A DNA stretch of 64,000 bases from Yoonia ponticola (lineage in GTDB: Bacteria; Pseudomonadota; Alphaproteobacteria; Rhodobacterales; Rhodobacteraceae): positions 1 to 64,000 of the forward strand of contig NZ_JACIJM010000010.1 of the NCBI RefSeq assembly GCF_014199395.1. Direction: 5' to 3'. Both the position numbers and the translations under genes were made by a program. Positions 16,969-24,977 of the stretch are shown in pieces. The notes beneath the pieces are model-generated. The model did not search any database, was not told where the DNA came from, and was given only the letters and a program-made list of their open reading frames with translations. Position 1 is the stretch's first letter, and each line of letters starts with the position of its first letter.

Positions 16969-18119
16969 TCAATCTCCCTGATCGTAAAATCCATGAACGC
17001 GCCTTCGGCCATGCGGGCGCTGACCTGGGCCAGCTCTTCGGCGGAGAGCACGCGGGTGCGGGCGGCCTGAAGCCGGATGCGGGCGGCCACGAGACGCACG
17101 AGTTCGGCGCGGGCATAGGTGTTGAGCGCGACGCTCTCCTGCACGTCCTCGGTCTCGGAAATCCGTTCGACGATATCGCGGATGCGCAGGGCGGCTTGGC
17201 GGATCGCGGCTGGTGAGTTGCTGCCATAAAAGGCCGCGCCATGCCCGGTCATCGAAAGGTTCGCATTGGCCAGCAGAGCAGGGTCAATAGTGCCGAGCGC
17301 TTCGATCCCGCCGATACGGGTCAAATAGAGGTTATAGCGTTCGGGGATCACCTGGACGTAGTGCTGGGTCTCGCGGAAGGGCGGCACGCCGCCATACTCG
17401 AAAACCCGGCCTGGTCCGGCGTTATAGGCCGCGAGCGCGTTGATGATATTGCCATCGAATGTGTTGAGCTGGGTCGCGAGATAGCGCGCGCCGCCATGCA
17501 CCTGCAGGTAGGGGCTGTCATAGTATTCCGGGTTGATGCCGAGATCGCTGGCCGTGCCAGGCATGATCTGTGTGAGACCATAGGCGCCGACGGGAGACCG
17601 TGCCCCAATCGTAAACCGGCTTTCCTGCCAGATGAGCGCTTGCAGCAGCGCGCGCCATTGGACGGGGGAGAGTCCTGCGCGTCCAACACCCGCAAAGCCG
17701 CTGGTCTCCTGAGCCACGCGGATGATGAGCTGCTCGATGTTCTCGGCGGCGTCCCCGAACATCTGCGCACCGCCGGGATTGGGATCGATCTCGCCCGTGC
17801 CATAGACCGCCGCCACGGCGCGGTCGGGATCGCCGCTGCCGCTTTCCAGCCCCGAGACCATGGCGGGCAGGCCCTGACCGCCGAAGCTGGTCTGGGCATC
17901 GAGGATGCGTTGCAGGGTTTCCAGCTGCTCCCGTTCGATCTCGGCGATGAGTTCGCGCACGGCAAGCTTCTCCGCCTGAACGGCCAAGTCAGCCTCGCGA
18001 TCGCCAGTCTCGACGATGTCACGCGCGGTCAGCCCACTGTCATTGGTCGGCACGCCCTGAGACAAGGCGAGACCTGGCAGCAGGCAAAGCGCTAGGATAT
18101 GAGGCAGGCTAGACTTCAA
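16965..18119 (-). CDS. Lytic transglycosylase (SLT) with VirB5-like C-terminal tail
   Basis: A 384-residue exported murein lytic transglycosylase. A signal peptide of about 20 residues is followed by helical linker, then a Slt domain with the catalytic glutamate in LIWQESRFTIGARSPVGAYG, GLTQIMPGTA and the ALAAYNAGPGRV motif. The last 60 residues (VALNTYARAELVRL ... MAEGAFMDFTI) resemble the tail of the adjacent VirB5-like protein. The start is TTG at 18119, with GGAGG upstream and a short overlap with the lipoprotein gene. It opens the peptidoglycan for the secretion apparatus; a second transglycosylase lies at the head of the operon. Confidence 0.88.
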   Translation of the reverse strand: MKSSLPHILALCLLPGLALSQGVPTNDSGLTARDIVETGDREADLAVQAEKLAVRELIAEIEREQLETLQRILDAQTSFGGQGLPAMVSGLESGSGDPDRAVAAVYGTGEIDPNPGGAQMFGDAAENIEQLIIRVAQETSGFAGVGRAGLSPVQWRALLQALIWQESRFTIGARSPVGAYGLTQIMPGTASDLGINPEYYDSPYLQVHGGARYLATQLNTFDGNIINALAAYNAGPGRVFEYGGVPPFRETQHYVQVIPERYNLYLTRIGGIEALGTIDPALLANANLSMTGHGAAFYGSNSPAAIRQAALRIRDIVERISETEDVQESVALNTYARAELVRLVAARIRLQAARTRVLSAEELAQVSARMAEGAFMDFTIREIE

Positions 18120-18276
18120 TGTCCCCCTCCGGGGTGCCAAGGGGCGTGAAATCGCAATCAGGCGCGACGGGTGCCGTGGACGCAAGGAATGTGAAGCAGT
18201 TCGCCTGCGGCTCCCGGTACTGGGTGCAGGAGGCCAGCGCGCCGAGCGCAGCCAAAGCGACAAGAATACGGATCAT
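18109..18276 (-). CDS. VirB7-like small lipoprotein
   Basis: A 55-residue lipoprotein that is easily missed because of its size. It has a short charged start, a hydrophobic h-region and the lipobox LASC with Cys17 as the lipidated residue. The mature 39 residues contain two further cysteines (Cys27 and Cys41) and a Pro-rich tail. The ATG at 18276 overlaps the virB4 stop by four bases, and the gene ends within the start of the transglycosylase gene. VirB7 is the small outer-membrane lipoprotein that anchors VirB9; size, lipobox and location in the operon support the call, but the sequence itself is too short to prove it. Confidence 0.72.
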   Translation of the reverse strand: MIRILVALAALGALASCTQYREPQANCFTFLASTAPVAPDCDFTPLGTPEGDIEV

Positions 18277-20651
18277 GAAAGTCTCCAAAAATATGGGCGG
18301 TCGCGGTAATCGGCGCCGACAAGCGCTTCGCCCTTTTCCATGCCGCCAAGGATGGTGAGATTGGGTCCAAGCGCGCTCAGATCGGCATCGACGACGATCG
18401 AGCCCTGATCGTCGCGGATCAGTGCGAGGCGGCTGTTGCTGCCCGTGTTGAGAAGGACGTCGAGCTCCTTCTCCGTGAGGTTCAGCATGGCGTAGTCCGC
18501 AGGCTGCGCGCGGATATTGGGCAGCAGGATCTGCGTCGGCACCGCCTCGACGATGGTCTTGCCGGTCCGGGTGCGCTCAAGCTGGCTGGCATATTGCGTC
18601 ATCATCACCGCGACGGTGTTCTGCTTGCGCGCAGTCACGAGCCAGTTCGACAACCGTTCGGCGAAATATACGTTGTCGAGCGCCTTCCAGGCCTCGTCGA
18701 TCACGATGATGGTGGGGCGGCGGTCCTCGATCTCGCGCTCGACCCGGCGGAAAAGATAGGAGAGAACCGCCATCCGCTCCTTGTCGGCCTCGCTGTCGAG
18801 AATGCCGGTCAGATCGAAGCCCACCACATCGCCTTTGAGCGAGAACGTGTCCTCGAGGCTCTGCCCGAAGATCCAGCCATAGCGGCCGTCCTCAGACCAT
18901 TCGAGCAGGCGCTGGTGCAGATCGCCGCCGTCATCCGTAGACACAAAAAGCGATGCGAAATCCCGCCAGTTCCGCAGGGCCGGATTGGTGGCCTGGGCAT
19001 TCTGGCGCACGACCTCCTGGATGCGGTTGGTCTGCGCCGGGGTCAGGGGCTTGTCGGCGCGGTAGAGCAGGGTTGTGAGCCAATCCGAGAGCCAGGCGGT
19101 GCCGCGCGCATCGGTCTCTGTCCAGAGCGGGTTTAGACCCGTGGGCTGGCCGGCGTTCAGGGAGGCGTAGCGCCCGCCATTGGCGCGCACCGCCATCTCC
19201 ATGCCAAGACGGTAATCGAAGACGAAGATCCGCGCCCCTGCGCGACGGGCCTGGGTCATCAGAAAGGCTGACAGTACCGATTTGCCGGACCCGGGCCGCC
19301 CCATGATCAGGGTATGGCCGCTGGTCGGTTCTTTGTCGGGCGATCCCTGCTCGTGATAGGAAAACCGGTAGGCGCTCTGCTCCGGCGTGGGCAAATATGT
19401 GACGACCCGGCCCCAGGGGGTAAGTGCTGCAGGTTTACCGAGCTGTGTCCGGTGGAAGGCCGCAAAATCCGCGAAGTTGCGGTTGGTGACGGCGCTGGCG
19501 CGGACGCGCTTTGGTTGGTTGCCGGGGTGCTGGCTGAGGTAATGCGCCTTGGCCGCGACCCGCTCGCCAATCATCTTCACGCCTTCGGTTGCGGCGGCGT
19601 TCACGATCTCGGCGCTGAGGGTTTGCAGTTCTTCGAGCGTGTCGCAAAAAAGCGTCACGACCATGTGATGCTCGCCGAAGCTTTGGCGCTTGGCCTCGAG
19701 ATCATCGGCGGCGATGTCGAGGGCTTCCAGGAGCGAGAGGGCTGCGTCCTGGCTGGCCTGCATCTGGCGCTTTTGCCGCTTGATGCGGCCCGCCATGAGG
19801 TTCGAATTGATCGGCGTGAAGGAGTGCGTCACGATCATGTCGACCGGCAGGTTCAGCATGTCGAACATGGTGCAGGAGGTGCCTTCCGAGTATTCCCCGA
19901 TGGTGAAACTCTTGCCGTAGCGATGGCCCACGACGCCTTCCGAGAGTTCGAAATGGTCTCCGTGAAAGGTCACGCGGGTATTGGCGACGTTGACGGACAA
20001 AAAGCCGTAGGTGTTTGCAGGGTAGAGCGGCAGCTCGGTGCCCGTGTTGAGCGCGCCCAAAAATCCCACCAACTCTCCCGATCCGGCTGAGAGCAGGCGC
20101 GGCTTTAGCTCGGTAAGCCCCGAGAGGAAGACGTTCACGGCCTCACCGAGGCGCTGCAGGCGTTTGCGGGTCTCCTCCTTCAGTCGGTCCGGCGCGCTGC
20201 GGCTCAGGAACGGCAGGAGGCCTTTCGGGGGTGGGCGGTGAATGACGGTGAGCGTCAATGTTCTGTCGCGGAGCCCGCTGGTTTCGAGCTTGGCGCGCCA
20301 GCGCCGGTCGACCTCGCCTGCGAAGCTGTCCTCACGGATCGGGTCGAGATCAGGTTTGATGGCCTTGGAGACCTTGTGGACGTAATAGCTGAATTCCGGC
20401 CCGAGCTGCGCGACGATGCGGGCAAAAAGTGCCGTCACCTTGTCGAGATAGGCATCGTCGGTCGTGTAGCTGTTGATCCCCTCGAGCCGGATGCACCGGA
20501 AGAGCTCGTTCACCCGGGTCCGCACAGTCTGGTCGTCAACGAGGCTTACATAGGGCAGCATATGCGCGAGGCGGGTTTCGCGCGCATACCAGTCTGGCGT
20601 CATTGTGCGGGCATCGAGCGCAGCATCACGGGGCATAGCTGTCCCCGCCAT
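18273..20651 (-). CDS. virB4: Type IV secretion ATPase VirB4
   Basis: A 792-residue ATPase that energises pilus assembly and transfer. The N-terminal CagE/VirB4 domain contains FTPINSNLMAGRIKRQKRQM near 278. The Walker A GRPGSGKS is at 451-458, and the Walker B segment TIIVIDEAWK follows near 655, with the MTQYASQ sensor-like motif after it. The ATG at 20651 overlaps the end of virB3 by 26 bases; an internal ATG at 20636 with a GGGG upstream is an alternative start. The downstream lipoprotein gene is coupled (ATGA). Confidence 0.95.
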   Translation of the reverse strand: MAGTAMPRDAALDARTMTPDWYARETRLAHMLPYVSLVDDQTVRTRVNELFRCIRLEGINSYTTDDAYLDKVTALFARIVAQLGPEFSYYVHKVSKAIKPDLDPIREDSFAGEVDRRWRAKLETSGLRDRTLTLTVIHRPPPKGLLPFLSRSAPDRLKEETRKRLQRLGEAVNVFLSGLTELKPRLLSAGSGELVGFLGALNTGTELPLYPANTYGFLSVNVANTRVTFHGDHFELSEGVVGHRYGKSFTIGEYSEGTSCTMFDMLNLPVDMIVTHSFTPINSNLMAGRIKRQKRQMQASQDAALSLLEALDIAADDLEAKRQSFGEHHMVVTLFCDTLEELQTLSAEIVNAAATEGVKMIGERVAAKAHYLSQHPGNQPKRVRASAVTNRNFADFAAFHRTQLGKPAALTPWGRVVTYLPTPEQSAYRFSYHEQGSPDKEPTSGHTLIMGRPGSGKSVLSAFLMTQARRAGARIFVFDYRLGMEMAVRANGGRYASLNAGQPTGLNPLWTETDARGTAWLSDWLTTLLYRADKPLTPAQTNRIQEVVRQNAQATNPALRNWRDFASLFVSTDDGGDLHQRLLEWSEDGRYGWIFGQSLEDTFSLKGDVVGFDLTGILDSEADKERMAVLSYLFRRVEREIEDRRPTIIVIDEAWKALDNVYFAERLSNWLVTARKQNTVAVMMTQYASQLERTRTGKTIVEAVPTQILLPNIRAQPADYAMLNLTEKELDVLLNTGSNSRLALIRDDQGSIVVDADLSALGPNLTILGGMEKGEALVGADYRDRPYFWRLS

Positions 20652-20904
20652 GAATGGACCTGTTGCGCGTGGGTGGCGTCTCCTGCAGCGCGGTCACCAT
20701 CACGTCGATGAAACGCGGGTCCCAATCCGCGGCCTTCCACAGCACCGGATAGAGCAGGGCGGCGAAACCCAACACCGCGATGTGCTGGACCCAGACGAAC
20801 AAGAGCACCGAACCGAAGAGCCAGACCATCGCATACATGATGGGCAGGCCCAGAAGCTTGGGCGGGCGCACGAGGCCGAGAAAGAGAGGCGCGCGCTCAG
20901 CCAC
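20626..20904 (-). CDS. virB3: Type IV secretion protein VirB3
   Basis: A 92-residue inner-membrane protein with two adjacent hydrophobic helices (about 18-56) following the APLFLGLVRPPKLLGLP segment that marks VirB3. The GTG start at 20904 overlaps the virB2 stop by eight bases; a longer frame upstream is only the antisense of virB2. VirB3 works with VirB4 in pilus assembly. Length is normal for the family. Confidence 0.9.
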   Translation of the reverse strand: MAERAPLFLGLVRPPKLLGLPIMYAMVWLFGSVLLFVWVQHIAVLGFAALLYPVLWKAADWDPRFIDVMVTALQETPPTRNRSIHGGDSYAP

Positions 20905-21292
20905 CGGCAAAGACCGCGGCGACGATGGTGGGGGCGGCGGCAACACCAGCGATGCCCACGAGGACCCAGAGCGCCTGGCGCAGATCGATGATGTTGAAGA
21001 ACCAGCTGAGAAAGACCCCGAGAACCGCGAGTGTGGCGATGACCACACCAAGAGGTCCGGTCAGCGCATCGACAATGCCCTGCAACAAGCTCTGGATCGG
21101 GGAGAGATCGATGCTCTGTGCAAGGGCGGGCTCGGCAATGAACAGGAATAGCGCCAGCGAGGCGACAAAGAGGTTTGAAAACCAACTTGTTTGGAAAAAG
21201 CGGTATCGCCAATGCACTGCCGCGCTGCGCGCTCTCGTGACATTGCCGATAAGTGTTTTGAGGAATGATTTCCAAAAAGGTTGGGACATCAT
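20897..21292 (-). CDS. virB2: Pilin VirB2 (TrbC-like)
   Basis: A 131-residue prepilin. A long positively charged leader (about 1-40) precedes the hydrophobic signal segment ending EPALAQ near 59. The mature pilin has two hydrophobic helices (about 75-98 and 105-128) separated by a short NIIDLRQAL loop. This is the layout of VirB2/TrbC major pilins. The ATG at 21292 overlaps the end of the transglycosylase gene. The leader is longer than in the Agrobacterium protein, so an internal start cannot be excluded. Confidence 0.88.
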   Translation of the reverse strand: MMSQPFWKSFLKTLIGNVTRARSAAVHWRYRFFQTSWFSNLFVASLALFLFIAEPALAQSIDLSPIQSLLQGIVDALTGPLGVVIATLAVLGVFLSWFFNIIDLRQALWVLVGIAGVAAAPTIVAAVFAGG

Positions 21293-22038
21293 GAATTTGA
21301 TCCTTCCAATCGGGCCACGACGGCCATGACACGGGCCACGTGGTTCTGGGTTTCTCGGTAAGGGGGAATGCCGCCGTATTGGCGCACGGCGTCCGGCCCC
21401 GCGTTGTAGGCCGCCAGCGCCAGATGCGGATCGCCGAAGCGCTCCAGCATCATCGCGAGGTAGCGGGCGGAGCCGTCGAGGTTTTGCAGCGGATCACGCG
21501 GGTCGACGCCCAGATCACGCGCCGTCGCTGGCGTCAATTGACCAAGGCCAATGGCACCTGCACTTGAAATCGCATCCTGCCGGTAGGCGCTCTCAACCTC
21601 GATATTGGCTCGATAGAGAGCCAGCCAATCCGTCACGGAAAGCCCCGCGCGACGCAGGCCGGAATGGCCGGCATAGCGCAAGGCCGTTGTCTGAATCCCG
21701 GAGAGGACATCGGCGCGGGGCAGGGGAGCCGGGCGGGCAAGGGCCGCGACTTGGACGCCCTCTTGCTCGGCCTCTACCTCGCCGAAGATCGCGATCCCAT
21801 CGGAGGCCGAACCCTGACCGATGCCGTCATTGTAGTTTCGAGCAAAGCTGTTTTGGCAGCGGGACGGGATCAGGGAGCCGTCGCTCTCCATGACCAGGAC
21901 CATCTGTGCGGAGGCAGGTGCTGCGACCAGCCAGAGACAGACGAGGTTAGGTGTCAGTGCCCTTGTCTGATGGGGCTTTGTCTGCCGGGGCGAGTTTGTG
22001 CGTACGGCTTGTCCCCGCCTCAAGCGGCAGATCGACAT
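21289..22038 (-). CDS. virB1: Lytic transglycosylase VirB1
   Basis: An exported transglycosylase of up to 249 residues. The Slt domain has the catalytic glutamate in YRANIEVESAYRQDAISSAGA, the GLGQLTPATARDLGV motif and LALAAYNAGPDAVRQYGG. The start is uncertain: the ATG at 22038 lies inside the upstream gene, and the apparent signal peptide (ending AAPASAQ) begins well after it, where only CTG or TTG codons are available. It heads the structural virB genes. It is distinct from the larger transglycosylase at 16965-18119. Confidence 0.82.
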   Translation of the reverse strand: MSICRLRRGQAVRTNSPRQTKPHQTRALTPNLVCLWLVAAPASAQMVLVMESDGSLIPSRCQNSFARNYNDGIGQGSASDGIAIFGEVEAEQEGVQVAALARPAPLPRADVLSGIQTTALRYAGHSGLRRAGLSVTDWLALYRANIEVESAYRQDAISSAGAIGLGQLTPATARDLGVDPRDPLQNLDGSARYLAMMLERFGDPHLALAAYNAGPDAVRQYGGIPPYRETQNHVARVMAVVARLEGSNS

Positions 22039-22327
22039 GCGCAAAGCCAAGGCCAATGAAGAATGACACCACGCCGGAGATCGTCTTGAACTCGCGGATC
22101 TTGATATCGTTGTAGGTCGTCCGCGTGCGGGCGGTGACGAGGAGCTTTTCCACCCCGTCGTCAGAGACAACGCGCATGATCCAGACCCCGTAATAGCTGG
22201 GGCCTTTCTTGTGTGCCGACTCCTGGCACAGGATTTCTGCGCTATAGCCGCTTTCCACGAGCTCGCGGAACCTGGCTTCCGTAACCACATTTGGTGCTTC
22301 GATGTCCCAGTTCATGGCCCGGCTCAC
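21947..22327 (-). CDS. Hypothetical protein leading the T4SS operon
   Basis: A 126-residue protein with no signal peptide, rich in charged residues, ending in a Lys/Asp/Pro tail. A hydrophobic stretch FKTISGVVSFFIGLGFAHV lies near 80. I do not recognise the family. The GTG at 22327 has GGAG five bases upstream; an ATG at 22315 is an alternative. It is the first gene of the minus-strand virB operon, and the GATA-N6-TATC element at 22380-22393 lies just upstream. Confidence 0.65.
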   Translation of the reverse strand: MSRAMNWDIEAPNVVTEARFRELVESGYSAEILCQESAHKKGPSYYGVWIMRVVSDDGVEKLLVTARTRTTYNDIKIREFKTISGVVSFFIGLGFAHVDLPLEAGTSRTHKLAPADKAPSDKGTDT

Positions 22328-22379
22328 GCTTTCTCCAATGGCGCGACCCCAGGCATTCCCACTTGAAGCCCAGAGTTAC

Positions 22380-22393
22380 GATAGTATAATATC
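22380..22393. promoter_or_regulatory. Inverted repeat GATA-N6-TATC upstream of the virB operon
   Basis: GATAGTATAATATC has arms GATA/TATC around an AT-rich 6-bp centre. The same architecture occurs at 46981-46994 upstream of the secreted-protein gene 46247-46942. In both cases it lies 39-53 bases ahead of the likely start codon, so it could be an operator or a shared extended promoter. Confidence 0.5.
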
Positions 22394-22517
22394 AACCGCA
22401 AGTTATATTACGGCAGATACAGATGTATTTCGATTACACAGACTCTAGGCATGGCCCTTGGTGTCTATCAAGGAGATAAAAGGTTTTACAAACCTTAGGT
22501 TGAGGAAGGTGCTAGCA

Positions 22518-22778
22518 ATGCGAGTGCTGATCGCTTTTATGCTCGCTCAGGTCGCGGACCATGCCGAGGCCTGCTTCGCGCCATCCCGCCCCTTCCTGCC
22601 AAGCGATTCGCAGGCGACACGGGACTATGCGGATATCATCCGCGGGGACTTCGAAGATTACATTCAGGATATCCAGAGCTACTTCCGGTGCCTCGACGGC
22701 GAACGCGCCCGCGCCTTCGAGGAAGCGCGCGAAGTCAGTGAGGACTACGGCCGATTTCTGCAATTGGTAGGGGATTGA
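22518..22778 (+). CDS. Small secreted hypothetical protein
   Basis: An 86-residue protein with a short hydrophobic N-terminus (RVLIAFMLAQVA) and a helical acidic mature part (for example DFEDYIQDIQSYFRCLDGE). Two cysteines, in EACFAPS and FRCLDG, could pair. The ATG at 22518 has AGGAAGG ten bases upstream. It is divergent from the virB operon. No named family is recognised. Confidence 0.55.
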   Translation: MRVLIAFMLAQVADHAEACFAPSRPFLPSDSQATRDYADIIRGDFEDYIQDIQSYFRCLDGERARAFEEAREVSEDYGRFLQLVGD

Positions 22779-22842
22779 TGGGCAACCTCGGGAGCATCAG
22801 ACGTGCAGCCCATGGAAACCAGACGCTGATAACAACCTCTAA

Positions 22843-22859
22843 TATCTACTTTTTAGATA
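22843..22859. promoter_or_regulatory. Inverted repeat TATCTA-N5-TAGATA upstream of XRE gene
   Basis: Perfect 6-bp arms TATCTA (22843-22848) and TAGATA (22854-22859) lie 44 bases before the GTG start of the XRE regulator gene. Position and symmetry fit an autoregulatory operator. Confidence 0.5.
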
Positions 22860-22902
22860 ACAGATTTCATCCGCTAGCGACGTCACAAAAGGTATGTGAC
22901 GC

Positions 22903-23160
22903 GTGGCGAAAACAATCAGAACAAATGGCCAGTTGGCGCTCGTCCGTGCGTTGGTCGACGCGCGTAAAAGCGCAGGCTTGGGCCAGGACGATTTGGCGGA
23001 CAGGCTCAAGTGCCATCAGTCTCTCGTGGCGCGCCTCGAAAGCGGCGAACGCCGGGTCGACGTTGTCGAGCTGGTCGTTTTGGCGCGTGCGATCGGCTTT
23101 GACCCGTTCGAGGTTCTGGCGATCGTCGAAGCTGCCACGGAGCCCGACCATAGAATTTGA
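22903..23160 (+). CDS. XRE-family helix-turn-helix regulator
   Basis: An 85-residue protein that is essentially a single Cro/C1-type DNA-binding domain: GLGQDDLADRLKCHQSLVAR (28-47) followed by ERRVDVVELVVLARAIGFDP. It starts with GTG at 22903, and AAGG lies upstream. It sits next to the conjugation operon and a candidate operator at 22843-22859, so control of transfer functions or of its own gene is plausible. Targets are unknown. Confidence 0.8.
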   Translation: MAKTIRTNGQLALVRALVDARKSAGLGQDDLADRLKCHQSLVARLESGERRVDVVELVVLARAIGFDPFEVLAIVEAATEPDHRI

Positions 23161-23327
23161 GAACAATGCATTTTTGGGGCGTGCCGCTTTGGTTATCCCC
23201 TCGTGAGATCAGCTTCCCTCAAGGAAGAGCAGTTAGCCAAAACATCCACCACGTGCGGTCAGCGGTGCCAGCGCACTATGACACCACGCCGCAAATTCAG
23301 CGCCACAGTGCAGGAAGTCAGTAAACA

Positions 23328-23555
23328 GTGAACGATGATAACGGTGAGGGCGTCGCGATCGCCAATCTGATCGGGACCGATGGGTACAGCATTGTTGGTT
23401 GGGTATTTCGCTGGACTACAGGCGCGCATGCGGTGATGTGGGACGTCTACGGGCCCCAGCCGATATCGGAAATCCGACCGGATATCACTGCGGAACAGAA
23501 GCAGGAAATCGACTTCGACGCGCTCACACAGATAGGAAGAGGCGACAGCAGCTAG
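23328..23555 (+). CDS. Hypothetical 75-residue protein
   Basis: A small acidic protein with a GTG start at 23328 and a weak ribosome site (AGGAAG, 13 bases away). It contains GWVFRWTTGAHAVMWDVYG, which looks like a beta-hairpin, and an acidic tail. I do not recognise the family. Codon use and composition match the neighbourhood, so it may be expressed, but evidence is limited to the open frame. Confidence 0.45.
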   Translation: MNDDNGEGVAIANLIGTDGYSIVGWVFRWTTGAHAVMWDVYGPQPISEIRPDITAEQKQEIDFDALTQIGRGDSS

Positions 23556-23898
23556 GCTTCTCAGGCCGCCTACATCTTATATTCATGGAAAGTGTCCGCG
23601 CGCGTACCAGCCGTTGGAGCAGATGCAGCGAAGGTCTCGAAGGAGCCCACTTCGACAGATGCTGCAGAATAACTGAATGGCCGCTTCTCGGTCTTTGCTG
23701 TGCACTATTTTTGCGGTTGCCTTGTTCAGGCTTTTTCGGTGTGTCTTCCGTTGCGCGGAACCCAACCAGAATGCGGCTGTTCATGCCGCCGCCTTCAGAT
23801 CGGAACGTGCATCACCGTTTTTGGATAAGTTCTGTCAGAAGGACACAATCAAAACGGTCATTTCTCATAAAGACTCTGACCCAGAGGTCATTGGAGTT
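23556..23898. other. No gene recognised
   Basis: The 343 bases between the small hypothetical gene and the convergent DUF411 gene hold only short frames with no ribosome site. The part around 23600-23720 has the GCAGC/CTTTGCTG-rich composition of the dispersed repeats seen at 7685, 35330 and 44590, so it may be another decayed copy. I see nothing else. Confidence 0.5.
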
Positions 23899-24366
23899 CT
23901 AAGCTGCGGAATAGCTCGTAAAGACCTCGCTGCTACCATCCCGGCGGATCAAGAACACATCATAAGCTTCACGCTGATCTTCTGGGCCCATTCCAGGCGA
24001 CCCATAAGGCATGCCAGGAACAGCGAGACCGACAGCATCTGGCCGTTCAGCCAACAGGCGGCGGATGTCGGCAACCGGCACGTGACCTTCGATCATGTAA
24101 CCCTCAATCTCGCCCGTGTGGCACGATATCATTCTTTGCGGGATGCCATTGTCCAGCTTGTGACGCATCATGAGGGTCCCAAAGCTCCGCTCCTCGGTGA
24201 CGCGAAAGCCCTCCTGCCTAAGAATGGCGACCCAGGCGCGACAGCAGCCGCAATTAGGGTCTTTGAGAACGTGGATTGTTGGTGCAGCTTGCGCAAATGC
24301 CGCAAGCGGCGCGGCGCTGGCAATGCCAGCGACGGCGGTCAAAATTTGGCGGCGCGTTATGTGCAT
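23899..24366 (-). CDS. DUF411 metal-binding protein, copy 3 (Tat-type signal)
   Basis: A 155-residue DUF411 protein. The signal peptide has a twin-arginine motif (TRRQIL at 4-9), so folded export by Tat is likely; copies 1 and 2 lack it. Motifs are NCGCC (38-42), SCH (81-83), GYMIEGHVP (89-97) and PGMPYGSPGMGPED near 126. The last motif places it nearer to the copy at 54865 than to those in the two cassettes. The ATG at 24366 has AAGGAG seven bases upstream. It lies downstream of lspA and the HMA-CDF gene on the same strand. Confidence 0.88.
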   Translation of the reverse strand: MHITRRQILTAVAGIASAAPLAAFAQAAPTIHVLKDPNCGCCRAWVAILRQEGFRVTEERSFGTLMMRHKLDNGIPQRMISCHTGEIEGYMIEGHVPVADIRRLLAERPDAVGLAVPGMPYGSPGMGPEDQREAYDVFLIRRDGSSEVFTSYSAA

Positions 24367-24467
24367 CGCATTTCTCCTTTTGAATAGCATGCCTTGGGCG
24401 GGACTTGGGTTGCGCAGTTGGGCGAACGTGCTGTCGAAGCCCTTTGCGGATGGTATGCGGACATCGT

Positions 24468-24977
24468 TTATCTCCCCGTGATATTTCCCTCGCGTTGGTC
24501 TTGTTCCTGATGTCCCGGCTTGTCTTTCGTCGCGCGAAAGCCGTCCCAGAACAGCAGTGCCGCCCCACAGAAAATCGCCACGTCAGCGAGGTTGAAGGAC
24601 GGCCAGTGGTATGTTCCGAAGTGAAAATCCAGAAAGTCAGGGACCGCCTGATAACGCAGCCGGTCGATGACATTGCCGAGCGCACCGCCGATGACCAGAC
24701 CGAGAGCAGCAGCCGTCAGCCTGTTCGGCGCGCGCCATAACCAGATCAGCAGCCATGCCATGATCGCGGTAGCAAGCACGACGAGACCCCACCAGGGCAC
24801 GATCCCACCGAGCATGCCGAAGCTGACCCCATCGTTCAGGACACGAACGAGATTGAGAAAGGGCAGAACCTCGACCCCATGCTCAAGCGCCGGGGTGTTC
24901 AGGGCAAGCGCCTTGGTGCCCTGATCGAGACCGAAAGCTGCAATCGTGCAGACCGCCCCCAGAATGCGGCTGTTCAT
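24468..24977 (-). CDS. lspA: Lipoprotein signal peptidase II
   Basis: A 169-residue four-helix inner-membrane aspartyl peptidase that removes signal peptides from prolipoproteins. Family motifs are present: FGLDQGTKAL near 16, VRVLNDGVSFGML near 45, IGGALGNVIDRL with the first catalytic aspartate, and FNLADVAIFCG with the second. The ATG at 24977 overlaps the end of the CDF gene as ATGA, so it belongs to this metal operon. An accessory lspA in a metal operon recalls the LspA-type domain of PbrB/PbrC in lead resistance. The C-terminal tail is long and hydrophilic. Confidence 0.9.
   Translation of the reverse strand: MNSRILGAVCTIAAFGLDQGTKALALNTPALEHGVEVLPFLNLVRVLNDGVSFGMLGGIVPWWGLVVLATAIMAWLLIWLWRAPNRLTAAALGLVIGGALGNVIDRLRYQAVPDFLDFHFGTYHWPSFNLADVAIFCGAALLFWDGFRATKDKPGHQEQDQREGNITGR

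Noticed and set aside
19314..20090. 258-codon plus-strand frame inside virB4
   Set aside because: Antisense to virB4, which has all its motifs; no ribosome site.
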